NCBI GenBank assembly: GCA_902492235.1
Contig: CABUKS010000009.1
Location: 6,023-70,022 of the forward strand
Length of the DNA: 64,000 bases
Direction of reading: 5' to 3'
Source: an uncultured Collinsella sp.
GTDB lineage: Bacteria; Actinomycetota; Coriobacteriia; Coriobacteriales; Coriobacteriaceae
The notes under the pieces are model-generated. The model did no database searches, was not told the origin of the DNA, and saw only the letters and a list, made by a program, of their open reading frames with translations. Both the position numbers and the translations under genes were made by a program. Positions within the stretch are counted from its first letter, which is position 1, and each line of letters starts with the position of its first letter. Shown piece by piece: positions 7,769 to 16,054 of the stretch.

Positions 7769-10327
7769 TTATTTGCCCTTGGGCTTGCTGGCGTAGAACT
7801 TCTTCTTTTTGGGCTTGCCGGCGCAGGCAGGCTTGCCGTCGCCGCGCGGCCCTCGGTCGCCGGTCTGCGCGTGCGCGGGCGCCGTTGCACGGGGCTTGCG
7901 GGCCTCGGGGTTGCGCAGCTCTTCGGTTCGCTCGGCAATCTCCTCAGCGCTAAAGCCGACCTCGGCCATGGCGTCCTCGATGGGTAGGCGGCGCACGATA
8001 TAGCAATGATGCACCTTCTGGTTGCGCGCGAAATCCTCGGGGATGGTCTGCGCCGTAATGTCCTCCAGCACGACGCCCGCGCGTGCGAGCTTGCGCGTCT
8101 CGGGGCGGAAGCCGCGCAGGTTGCAGCTAAAGATGGCATGGCCGCCCTGTGCGAGCAGGCGAGATACGCCGGCCAAAAGCTCAACATGGTCGCGCTGGAC
8201 ATCCCAGGTGCGGCGGCCCATCTTGGACGAGTTCGAGAACGTGGGCGGGTCGACAAAGATCAGGTCCCAGCGGTTGCGCGTCTGGCGCTGATCGCGAATC
8301 CAAGCGAGTACGTCGTCGCGCACAAAATGATGCTGCGGACCCACAAAGCCGTTCTGGCGCATATTGCGCTCGGCCCAGTCCAGATAAGTGTTGGAGAGGT
8401 CGACCGTCACGGTCTCCTCGACGCCGCCATCGGCCGCGTAGCAGGTGGCGGTGCCGGTGTAGGCGAACAGGTTGAGGAAGCGCCGCGCCTGCTTGGCATG
8501 CTCGCGCACCAGGTTGCGGGTGACGCGGTGGTCCAGGAAGATGCCCACATCCAGGTAGTCGTCAAAGTTGACGGCAAAGGTGAGCCCGCCCTCTTCGATG
8601 AGTGGCAGGCGACGGCGAGCGATGTTGGCGCGCTCGCCCGATGCGCCCTTGCCGGCGCCCTGCTTGCCGTACTGCGAGCCGCCACGTGAGCGCATGCGGG
8701 CCTTGGCGTGCACATGCTCGGCGGGAACATCTAGGATGCGCGGTGCGATGGCCAGAATGTCGAGCATGCGGGCCTGGGCCAGTGCGGGGTCGATGGTCTT
8801 GGGCGCAGCGTATTCGGCGATGACGAGCCAGCGGCCCGGCGTCTGCGGGCAGCCCTCGTACAGGTCGATGGCGGCGGAGTAGTCGGGCAGGTCGGCATCG
8901 TAGACGCGATAGCAGCTCACGCCCTCGCGCTTGGCCCACTTGCGACGCAGGCGGGCGTTCTTGCGCAGGCGGTTGGCGAACTGCTCGGACTCCGGGATGA
9001 GCACGGGCAGCGGCTTGCCGTCGCCCAGGTCGAGTGTGGCGGCAGGTTCGGGCATGGGGGTGTTGGCGGCTTCGTCTTGAGCGTCTGCGGTCTGCTCCTC
9101 GGCATCTGTGCTGGTCGCAGCTTCAAATGCGGCGGCGGCGTGGTCGAGCGAGGGCCAAACCTCAATAGCCGCCTCCTCGTTATTGGGCATGACGGCGATC
9201 GAGCGCGCGGGCTCGGCATGGAGCGCGCGGGCCATAAGTCCATCGCGGGTGAGCGCGGCGACCGGCGCGGCGGTAAGCTCGGGCGCGCGGCGCAGCTCGC
9301 CGATGAGTGTCATGGCGTCGTGCATGAGCGAAAGCGGGGTCTCGGTGGTGTCTGCGACCACGGCGGCACCGGCGACGGCGCCCGCGTGGTCCAGTACGGT
9401 GGCGGACTTGGCGGCGCAAAAGTCGACAAAACGCTTGTAGCCGGCACACTTGACCATGCGCTCGGCAGTCTTGCGGGCGGCGGGGTCGATGTCTACGGCC
9501 ACGATGCGCGCCTGCCGCTCGCGCGCTGCCGCCTCGCGCTCGCGCGCCTCGGCAAGCAGCTGCTCCCACAGGGCGGCATCATGCAGCTGCCAGCCCTCAA
9601 AACCCCAGTGCTCGCGTGCAAAACCCGGGGCGCGGTCAGTCAGAATGTTCACGGCTTCCAGCAGCAGACCGCCGCCGGCGCACGAGGCGTCGACCAGCGT
9701 AGGCAGGGCTTCGTTCTCGTAATCGTCGGCCGTCAGCTCGCGCTCGCACAGTGCGGTCCAGCCGACCTGCGCCAGCACCAGGGCGGCGTAGTCGGGGCGC
9801 AACACGTGCGCGCCCTCGCCGGCACGGGTCGCCGCGGGCGGCAGGCGCTTGAACAGCGGGTCGCCCGAAAGGTCCAGGCTGATGCTCGCGCGGCGCTGGC
9901 GCAGCGAAAGCAGTAGGTGAACATCGGGGTCGGCGGCATCGACGTCGGCGCGACGGCCCGTGGTCTCGGCCAGGCGGTCGCACAGCGCGTCCTTGGCGCG
10001 CAGGGCCGAGAAGCGCGTGTTGCGCAGCTGCTCGGTCACGCCGCGGGCGGTGATGGCGATGGTAGCGCCGGGGCGGACGATGCTCTCCCAGGCGATGTCG
10101 TAAACGCTATCGTACAGTTCATCGGCATCCTGCGCCTCAAAGCGCCCGAGCACCACGAACACGCGGCTCGCCAGGCGCGACCACAGGCATGCTCGGTAGC
10201 CTTGCTCGAGCTCGCCCTCAAATGTAGCGCGGCCCTTCAGCCGGCGAACATGCGAAAGCCCGAGGCGTTTAAGCTCATCGGCGAGTGCGGACTCAAAGCC
10301 CTCGGGGCAGCTTGCGTAAAATTCCAT
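7769..10327 (-). CDS. rlmKL: Bifunctional 23S rRNA methyltransferase RlmKL-like, N-terminal catalytic motifs degenerate
   Basis: This 852-residue cytoplasmic protein has the layout of E. coli RlmKL: a THUMP region (about 40-150), an RlmL-type m2G methyltransferase domain, then an RlmK-type m7G domain. The C-terminal domain looks intact, with FLNLFAYTGTATCYAADGG, a VDLSN step and FVDPPTFSNS. In the N-terminal domain, motif I reads LVDASCAGGG (211-220) where RlmL has DPMCGSGT. The NPPYGER motif is replaced by VVADTTETPL (323-332). An Ala/Glu-rich linker separates the halves. The C-terminal activity is therefore likely, while m2G2445 activity is doubtful. It ends in a basic lysine-rich tail. Confidence 0.85.
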   Translation of the reverse strand: MEFYASCPEGFESALADELKRLGLSHVRRLKGRATFEGELEQGYRACLWSRLASRVFVVLGRFEAQDADELYDSVYDIAWESIVRPGATIAITARGVTEQLRNTRFSALRAKDALCDRLAETTGRRADVDAADPDVHLLLSLRQRRASISLDLSGDPLFKRLPPAATRAGEGAHVLRPDYAALVLAQVGWTALCERELTADDYENEALPTLVDASCAGGGLLLEAVNILTDRAPGFAREHWGFEGWQLHDAALWEQLLAEAREREAAARERQARIVAVDIDPAARKTAERMVKCAGYKRFVDFCAAKSATVLDHAGAVAGAAVVADTTETPLSLMHDAMTLIGELRRAPELTAAPVAALTRDGLMARALHAEPARSIAVMPNNEEAAIEVWPSLDHAAAAFEAATSTDAEEQTADAQDEAANTPMPEPAATLDLGDGKPLPVLIPESEQFANRLRKNARLRRKWAKREGVSCYRVYDADLPDYSAAIDLYEGCPQTPGRWLVIAEYAAPKTIDPALAQARMLDILAIAPRILDVPAEHVHAKARMRSRGGSQYGKQGAGKGASGERANIARRRLPLIEEGGLTFAVNFDDYLDVGIFLDHRVTRNLVREHAKQARRFLNLFAYTGTATCYAADGGVEETVTVDLSNTYLDWAERNMRQNGFVGPQHHFVRDDVLAWIRDQRQTRNRWDLIFVDPPTFSNSSKMGRRTWDVQRDHVELLAGVSRLLAQGGHAIFSCNLRGFRPETRKLARAGVVLEDITAQTIPEDFARNQKVHHCYIVRRLPIEDAMAEVGFSAEEIAERTEELRNPEARKPRATAPAHAQTGDRGPRGDGKPACAGKPKKKKFYASKPKGK

Positions 10328-10402
10328 GGGTGACCTCTCTGGTTGCGTCGCTCCATTATATGATGGATGCTTCGTTTGCCCTTATCCTCGAAAGGAACCC
10401 AT

Positions 10403-11230
10403 ATGATTGATGCGTGCCCCGAATCCGCTGTGCTCTTTTTTGATGTAGACGGCACACTGACGTCGTTCGATCCCGACGATATGACCGATAAGGACTTCAA
10501 TGCGGTCCACCCGTCGAAGGCCGTTGTCGATGCATTTGGTCGTCTGCGCAGTGCGGGCCACCAAGCATTTATCTGCACGGGGCGTCCCTTGTGGCTGATT
10601 GCCGATGGCCTGCGTGCTTTGGAGCCTGCGGGTGTCGTTGCCATGGCGGGAGCCACGCTCGAGGTCGAGGGCCGCGTGGTACACGAGGACTGCTTTGGCG
10701 AGGACGTTATCGAGGAGCTTGCACGCCGTATGGCCGTGGCAGGGATTGAGGCCTTTTTCGAGACCAACGTGGCTACTTTTGCCCTGGAACCCGCGGGTGT
10801 TGAGCAGTCGTCTCTGATCGGCACTTCTGTGGTGCACAGCGCCGAGGAAATGCGCGTCGACGGCAGTCTGCGCGTGGGCAAGGTATGCCTCAATGTGCCC
10901 AGTTTGGCTCGCGTAGTCAACGATGACGGCTTTATCGAGCGCTATTTTGAGGCCTGTAACACCGGTGGCCAGAATCGCGAGCTGAGCCCCAAGGGCATCA
11001 ACAAGGGCGTGGGCGTGGCGCGAGCGCTGACGTATCTGGGCCGCGAGGGAAATGCGCGCACCTTTGGCTTTGGCGATTCGGGCAACGACCTGGGCATGCT
11101 CGCTGCCGTCGAGACGGCTGTCGCCATGGGCAACGCCATGTCCGAGGTCAAAGCGGTCGCCGACTACGTGACTGACGATGTCGCACACGACGGCACCGTC
11201 ACAGCGATGCAGCATTTCGGCCTCATCTAA
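10403..11230 (+). CDS. Cof-type HAD-superfamily sugar-phosphatase-like hydrolase
   Basis: This 275-residue cytoplasmic hydrolase starts at an ATG preceded by AAAGGA. Motif I is FFDVDGTLTSF (nucleophile Asp and acid/base Asp), motif II is ICTGRP, motif III uses a Lys in SPKGINKG, and motif IV is GFGDSGNDLGML. That set and a C2 cap place it in the Cof/HAD-IIB group, which dephosphorylates sugar phosphates, nucleotides or PLP. The exact substrate cannot be read. It is divergent from rlmKL with a short shared promoter region containing TTATATGATGG. Confidence 0.88.
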   Translation: MIDACPESAVLFFDVDGTLTSFDPDDMTDKDFNAVHPSKAVVDAFGRLRSAGHQAFICTGRPLWLIADGLRALEPAGVVAMAGATLEVEGRVVHEDCFGEDVIEELARRMAVAGIEAFFETNVATFALEPAGVEQSSLIGTSVVHSAEEMRVDGSLRVGKVCLNVPSLARVVNDDGFIERYFEACNTGGQNRELSPKGINKGVGVARALTYLGREGNARTFGFGDSGNDLGMLAAVETAVAMGNAMSEVKAVADYVTDDVAHDGTVTAMQHFGLI

Positions 11231-11423
11231 TGAATCCCGCGTTCTGGCGTTTGCTCAAACTGTGACTCTTTGCGTTTGCATGCTCAATCGATTTATTAAT
11301 CCAAACACTGAGGTGTTTATACCGTTCGCCGAGAAGATAAAAACCCGCAGCTCACGCCTTGATAAACGTAGGTAAAGTGTTTAGCAGCTTACCGGCCGTA
11401 TGCAGACGAAAGGAATCAGGCAG

Positions 11424-12128
11424 ATGGCAATCAAGGTGTTCGCTGACGGCGCAAACCTCGAGGGCATGCTCGACATGTACGAGAACGGCAACGTTCAGGG
11501 TTTCACGACCAACCCGTCCCTTATGAAGAAGGGCGGCGTGACGGATTACCGCGCGTTTGCCAAGGAGGTCCTGGCCCACATCACCGATGTATCCGTGTCG
11601 TTTGAGGTCTTTGCCGACGACGTCGAGACCATGGAGGTCGAGGCGCGCGAGATCGCTACCTGGGCCGAGAACGTCTACGTTAAGATCCCGTGCGTGACCA
11701 CCAAGGGCGAGTCCACCGCCGAGCTGGTCCGCAAGCTTTCGGCCGACGGCATCAAGGTCAACGTCACTACCATCTTTACGCCTGAGCAGGTCGACGAGAT
11801 GGTCGAGGCCGTTGACGCCGAGACGCCGTCCATCATCTCGCTCTTTGCCGGCCGTATCGCCGACACTGGCGTCGATCCCATTCCGTTTATGACGGAGTCG
11901 GTCAAGAAGGCCGCCGCCAAGCCCAACTGCGAGGTCCTGTGGGCGTCCACGCGCGAGCTCATCAACATTTACCAGGCCGAGGCCTGCGGTTGCCAGATCA
12001 TCACGGTGCCCAACAGCATCCTGGCCAAGCGCAAGAACATCGGCCGCGACCCGTACGAGGTCTCGCTCGATACCGTGCGCGGTTTCGCTAAGGATATCGC
12101 CGCTTTGGGCTTCCATATTCTGCCGTAA
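11424..12128 (+). CDS. Transaldolase (small TalC/FSA type)
   Basis: This 234-residue enzyme matches the short transaldolase/fructose-6-phosphate aldolase group. MAIKVFADGANLEGM and GFTTNPSLMKKGG mark the N-terminus. VYVKIPC carries the Schiff-base Lys, IKVNVTTIFTPEQV and ISLFAGRIADTG continue the barrel, and VLWASTRE is near the end. It exchanges dihydroxyacetone units in the non-oxidative pentose phosphate pathway. The true start at 11424 has AAAGGA upstream; an in-frame ATG at 11400 lacks a good site. It is monocistronic and followed by a cluster of hairpins. Confidence 0.9.
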   Translation: MAIKVFADGANLEGMLDMYENGNVQGFTTNPSLMKKGGVTDYRAFAKEVLAHITDVSVSFEVFADDVETMEVEAREIATWAENVYVKIPCVTTKGESTAELVRKLSADGIKVNVTTIFTPEQVDEMVEAVDAETPSIISLFAGRIADTGVDPIPFMTESVKKAAAKPNCEVLWASTRELINIYQAEACGCQIITVPNSILAKRKNIGRDPYEVSLDTVRGFAKDIAALGFHILP

Positions 12129-12158
12129 CGCGAACACTGGCTGCGCCGTGGGCTGCTC

Positions 12159-12230
12159 GCCCCGGCCTTCCCTCTCCCTATCGCTCACGCGCTTTGCGAG
12201 AGTCGCGCTAGGGAAAGGGAAGGCCGGGGC
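12159..12230. repeat. 72-base imperfect palindrome after transaldolase gene
   Basis: Fifteen-base perfect arms (12159-12173 and 12216-12230) carry GCCCCGGCCTTCCCT / AGGGAAGGCCGGGGC. Inner complementarity (CCCTATCGC with GCGCTAGGG) makes one long hairpin, probably part of the termination region. Confidence 0.6.
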
Positions 12231-12278
12231 TGCCGGCACGAGCTTGCCAGTAGGTTCTGAGCTGAATGAGACTTTGTT

Positions 12279-12310
12279 GGTGCCGCCTCTTTGATGGGCG
12301 GCACCTTTTT
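12279..12310 (+). terminator. Rho-independent terminator
   Basis: GGTGCCGCC pairs with GGGCGGCACC across a short loop and is followed by TTTTT. It is the likely terminator for the transaldolase transcript. Confidence 0.75.
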
Positions 12311-12339
12311 GTTGTGGTGTGTACGGAGATGTGCCTGTT

Positions 12340-12376
12340 AATCGGACAAACGGGCGTGGGCTTGTTTGTCCGATTT
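12340..12376. terminator. Second hairpin terminator between convergent genes
   Basis: AATCGGACAAAC pairs with GTTTGTCCGATT, followed by TT on the plus strand. It lies just before the stop of the converging tex gene, so it probably acts in both directions. Confidence 0.65.
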
Positions 12377-12386
12377 TCATGCCGGA

Positions 12387-14534
12387 TTATTTTCCCTGCA
12401 CCATGGTGAGGGAGATCTTTTTGCGGTCGCGATTGACCTTCTCGACCCACACCTTGACCGTGTCGCCGACGCGTACCACGTCGCTGGGGTGCTTGACGAA
12501 GCGGTTGGCCAGCTTGGAGATGTGCACGAGGCCGTCCTGGTGCACACCCACGTCGACGAAGGCGCCAAAGTCCACGACGTTGCGCACCGTGCCCTTGAGC
12601 TCCATGCCGGGCTCCAGGTCGTCGATGGAAAGCGCCGAGCGGCTAAAGACCACCTCGGGCGCGTCGTCGCGCGGGTCGCGACCGGGCTTCTTGAGCTCGT
12701 TGACAATGTCGATGAGTGTCAGGGTGCCGCAGTCCAGGTCGCTTGCCAGCGCCGAGATGCTGCCCAGACGGCGCTCAATGTCGGGCACGCCGCCGCGGCT
12801 GAGCTCGCTGGCTTTAACGCCTGCGCGTTCCAGGACGGACGTGGCCACCTCGTAGCTCTCGGGGTGGACGCTCGTCGCGTCGAGTGGGTTCTTGCCGCCG
12901 CTGATGCGCAGGAAGCCCGCGGCGTTGAGATATGCCTTGGGTCCCAGTTTGGGGACCTTCTTAAGCTGGCGGCGATCGGTAAAGGCACCGTTTTCCTCGC
13001 GGTAGGCCACGATGTTCTTGGCCACGCTTGGCGTGATGCCCGATACGTATCCCAGCAGGCTCGCGCTCGCGGTGTTGACGTCGACGCCCACACGGTTGAC
13101 GACGTCTTCCACCACGTGGCCCAGGGTGCGCGAAAGCTCGGTCTGGTCAAGGTCGTGCTGGTACTGGCCCACGCCGATGGACTGGGGCGGAATCTTAACG
13201 AGCTCTGCCAGCGGGTCCTGCAGGCGGCGACCCAGGCTCATGGCGCCACGAACGGTGACGTCCAGGTCGGGGTATTCCTGACTGGCGAGCTCGGAGGCGG
13301 AGTACACCGACGCGCCGGCTTCGTTGACGATGGTGTAGCGAAGGCTGGGCGTCTGCTCGGCGATGAACTCCGAGACGACTTCCTCGGTCTCGCGGCTGGC
13401 AGTGCCGTTGCCGATGACGATGGTGTTGACGCCGTCCTTCTTGACGAGGCGGGCGAGCTCGCGCTTGGTGCCGGCGACGTCGTGGCGCGGCTTGGTGGGG
13501 TAGACCACGCCGTGGTCGAGTAGCTTGCCGGTCTCGTCCATGACGGCGATCTTGCAGCCGGTACGGTAGCCCGGATCGAGCGCGAGCACGCGGGCACCGC
13601 GCACGGGGCGTGCCGAGAGCAGCCCCTCGAGATTCTTGGCAAAGACGTTGATGGCCTCGGTCTGGGCGCGAACGGTGAGTTTGGCGCGGGCCTCGCGCTC
13701 CAGCGAGGGGGCCATCAGGCGCTTGTAGCCGTCGGCGATGGCGGCATCAAAAACAGGCGCGAAGACGCCCTGGCGTCGGGGCCAACGGCTGCCGAGGCGT
13801 GCCGTGGCGGCAGCGCCGTCGACGTTCACGCGCACGCGGAGCTTGCCCTCGCGCTCACCGCGGTCGATAGCCAGCACGCGGTGGTTGGGTATACGGCGCA
13901 GTGGCTCGTCATAGCTGTAGTACGGCTCGTAGGGGGTCTTCTCGGCGGGGTCGGTGGCCTCGACGACGATATCGGCGGTGTTTTGCGTAAAGGCGCGCAG
14001 GTCGGCGACGTTCTCGGGGTCTTCGGCCACCGTCTCGGCCACGATGTCGGCGGCGCCGGCGAGCGCCTTCTCGGGCGTGTCGAAGCCGGCTTCCTCGTTG
14101 ACGTATGCCGCGGCGGCGTCGAGTGCGCTGCCCTTGGCCGAGGCCTGCATGATGATCATGTTGGCAAGCGGCTCCAGGCCTGCCTCGCGGGCCTTCTGCG
14201 CGCGGGTCATGCGCTTTTTGCGGTAGGGCTTGTAGAGGTCCTCGACACGCTGGAGCTGCGTGGCCTCGCGAATCTGCTGCTCGAGTTCGGGCGTGAGTTT
14301 GCCCTGGGCATCGATAAGCAGGATGACGTCCTCTTTACGCTGCTCAAGATTGCGCAGGTAGGACAGGCGCTCGTCGAGGGCGCGCAGGGCGACGTCGTCC
14401 ATGCCGCCCGTGGCCTCCTTGCGGTAGCGCGAGATAAAGGGAATGGTGTTGCCCTCGTCGATGAGCTTGACGGCCGCTTCGATGTTGGCGGCCTTAAGGT
14501 TGAGCTCGCGGGCGAGCTGGGCGATAAGATCCAT
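12387..14534 (-). CDS. tex: Tex-family S1 RNA-binding protein
   Basis: This 715-residue cytoplasmic protein matches the full length of Tex. The N-terminal helical region includes FISRYRKEATGGMDD, typical of the family. A YqgF/RNase-H-like core has VLALDPGYRTGCKIAVMDE. Helix-hairpin-helix repeats include SIGVGQYQHDLDQ and AYLNAAGFLRI. A C-terminal S1 domain (LKGTVRNVVDFGAFVDVGVHQDGLVHISKLA) ends the protein. Tex proteins bind RNA and associate with transcription complexes. The ATG at 14534 has AGGAG upstream, and longer in-frame extensions have no site. Confidence 0.93.
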   Translation of the reverse strand: MDLIAQLARELNLKAANIEAAVKLIDEGNTIPFISRYRKEATGGMDDVALRALDERLSYLRNLEQRKEDVILLIDAQGKLTPELEQQIREATQLQRVEDLYKPYRKKRMTRAQKAREAGLEPLANMIIMQASAKGSALDAAAAYVNEEAGFDTPEKALAGAADIVAETVAEDPENVADLRAFTQNTADIVVEATDPAEKTPYEPYYSYDEPLRRIPNHRVLAIDRGEREGKLRVRVNVDGAAATARLGSRWPRRQGVFAPVFDAAIADGYKRLMAPSLEREARAKLTVRAQTEAINVFAKNLEGLLSARPVRGARVLALDPGYRTGCKIAVMDETGKLLDHGVVYPTKPRHDVAGTKRELARLVKKDGVNTIVIGNGTASRETEEVVSEFIAEQTPSLRYTIVNEAGASVYSASELASQEYPDLDVTVRGAMSLGRRLQDPLAELVKIPPQSIGVGQYQHDLDQTELSRTLGHVVEDVVNRVGVDVNTASASLLGYVSGITPSVAKNIVAYREENGAFTDRRQLKKVPKLGPKAYLNAAGFLRISGGKNPLDATSVHPESYEVATSVLERAGVKASELSRGGVPDIERRLGSISALASDLDCGTLTLIDIVNELKKPGRDPRDDAPEVVFSRSALSIDDLEPGMELKGTVRNVVDFGAFVDVGVHQDGLVHISKLANRFVKHPSDVVRVGDTVKVWVEKVNRDRKKISLTMVQGK

Positions 14535-14615
14535 GGGACTCCTTGCGTTTAAGGTGCGTTTGCAGCACAGGGCTACCAAGGATACCACCCGTCTCAAATG
14601 ACTGTTTTGGAGCCG

Positions 14616-14777
14616 CGCCACGAAAACGACCTATCTACTACGTTTGAACCGTATGGGTCGACCATGCCTGGTTTTACCGAAAATCGGCAAGCCGTCTACC
14701 TGCGGTTTTTATTTCGCGATATTTGGCATGGTTGAGGGCGATCGGTTAAACGTAGTAGATAGGCGCATTTCGTGGCG
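14616..14777. repeat. 162-bp palindromic element with 30-bp terminal inverted repeats (MITE-like or structured RNA)
   Basis: Arms at 14616-14645 and 14748-14777 match at about 28 of 30 positions (for example CTATCTACTACGTTT / AAACGTAGTAGATAG). A nested inverted repeat, ACCATGCC / GGCATGGT, lies inside, so nearly the whole element folds as one long hairpin. It contains no plausible gene. It occupies most of the 410-base gap between tex and the Gfo/Idh gene. It could be a non-autonomous mobile element or an RNA; no second copy was found in this window. Confidence 0.6.
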
Positions 14778-14837
14778 AACGAACCAAGCCAAGGTACAAA
14801 ATAGCCCCCGTCCTAGAAAAATCATCGGCAAGGTAGC

Positions 14838-14876
14838 AAAATGCCCCGCGGGTAGGAGGCTGCTCGCGGGGCAAAG
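14838..14876 (-). terminator. Terminator for the Gfo/Idh operon
   Basis: TGCCCCGCG / CGCGGGGCA arms with, on the minus strand, TTTTGC after the stem. It lies about 70 bases downstream of the Gfo/Idh stop. Confidence 0.6.
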
Positions 14877-14944
14877 AAGAGGGGCTTATTTGCGGCGGTC
14901 CGAGGTGCTCGGCGTGGAGTTTTATCGTGGCCCACCCTAAGGCA

Positions 14945-15985
14945 TTACAGCTCGACGAGCTGGCCGGTCTCGGCGGCCTCCTTGATGGCGTTGAGAAGTG
15001 TGAGCGTCTTGACGTTATCGGCGGGGGTCACGACGGGCTCAACCTCGCGGCGGACGACCTTCACAAAGTGCTTGAGCTGCATCTTGTGCGGTAGTGCCGG
15101 GTCCACGGCCGGAATCTCCATCTGCAGCGGCTTGTGCCAGTTGGAGGCGCCGTCGTAGGAGAACTGGTGCAGGCGGGGCAGCGACAGGGCGCCCAAGGTT
15201 CCGCCGATAAAGTAGGCGTCGGCGTCGAAGGGACGGTACTGCGGATCCTCGCGAGCGGTTGCCTCCCAGTTCCAGGGGCTGGCGGTGGCGTCGGAGATGG
15301 TCATGCTCGCGAGCGCGCCATCGGCAAAACGAACGTTGACCACGGCGGAGTCCTCGGTCTCAAAACCGCGGGCGGCGCTGGACTGCATACCCTGGACGGC
15401 AACGGGCTCGCCCAGCAGGTAGCGGAGCAGGTCGACGTCGTGCACCAGGTTGACCAGGATCGGGCCGGCACCCTTCTTGCGGCGCCACTCGACATCGAAG
15501 TACTCGTCATTCTTATAGATCATGTAGTGGAAGCTCGACACGGTGAGCTTGCCCAGCTCGCCGGACTCGATGATCTCCTTAGCCTTGTTAACGAAGGGGT
15601 TGTGGCGACGGTGCTGACCCACGAGCACGGGCACGCCGGCGGTCTCGGCCTCGGCGGCGAAGGCCTGGGCATCCTCAAGGTCGTTGGAGATCGGCTTTTC
15701 GACCAGCGGCACGATGTTGCGCTTGATGGCCTCGCGAGCAACGCCCAGGTGCAGGTCGTTGGGGGTGGCGATAATGACGGCCTCGGGCTTGACCTCGTCC
15801 ATCATCTGGGCGGGATCGGTATAAAACGGCACGCCGGCGGCCTCGGCCGTGGCGCGGGCGCCCTCAAAGGCGTCGGTGATGGCGACGAGCTCGGCCTCGG
15901 GCTCCTCGGTGACAAAGCGGATGTGGTTGCGGCCCATGGCGCCGGCGCCGATAACGGCAATGCGGACGGGGTTGAGCTCAGACAT
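14945..15985 (-). CDS. Gfo/Idh/MocA family NAD(P)-dependent oxidoreductase
   Basis: This 346-residue cytoplasmic dehydrogenase has an N-terminal Rossmann fold (IAVIGAGAMGRNHIRF), VIIATPNDLHLGVA, and the family Lys in VEKPISNDLEDA. The C-terminal alpha/beta substrate domain includes LVNLVHDVDLLRYLLGEP, whose His/Asp pattern fits the catalytic region. Family members oxidise or reduce inositols, sugars and related polyols. The substrate is not determined by sequence. It is the last gene of a minus-strand group with an MFS carrier and an SDR, suggesting uptake and two-step oxidation of one compound. AAGGAG precedes the start. Confidence 0.88.
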   Translation of the reverse strand: MSELNPVRIAVIGAGAMGRNHIRFVTEEPEAELVAITDAFEGARATAEAAGVPFYTDPAQMMDEVKPEAVIIATPNDLHLGVAREAIKRNIVPLVEKPISNDLEDAQAFAAEAETAGVPVLVGQHRRHNPFVNKAKEIIESGELGKLTVSSFHYMIYKNDEYFDVEWRRKKGAGPILVNLVHDVDLLRYLLGEPVAVQGMQSSAARGFETEDSAVVNVRFADGALASMTISDATASPWNWEATAREDPQYRPFDADAYFIGGTLGALSLPRLHQFSYDGASNWHKPLQMEIPAVDPALPHKMQLKHFVKVVRREVEPVVTPADNVKTLTLLNAIKEAAETGQLVEL

Positions 15986-16015
15986 TTCGACTCCTTAATA
16001 CTGGTGACCGGTGGA

Positions 16016-16046
16016 ATGCGACAAAGGGGCTGTCCCTTTGTCGCAT
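16016..16046 (-). terminator. Dispersed hairpin, AAAGG..GTCCCTTT family, copy 3
   Basis: ATGCGACAAAGG pairs with CCTTTGTCGCAT. The core matches the hairpins at 2771 and 5266 but the outer stem differs with compensating changes. It lies between the MFS stop and the Gfo/Idh start, so it may attenuate the operon internally. Confidence 0.6.
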
Positions 16047-16054
16047 CGGTAAAA

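Noticed and set aside
14616..14777. Insertion sequence
   Set aside because: Terminal inverted repeats are present but there is no transposase gene inside.
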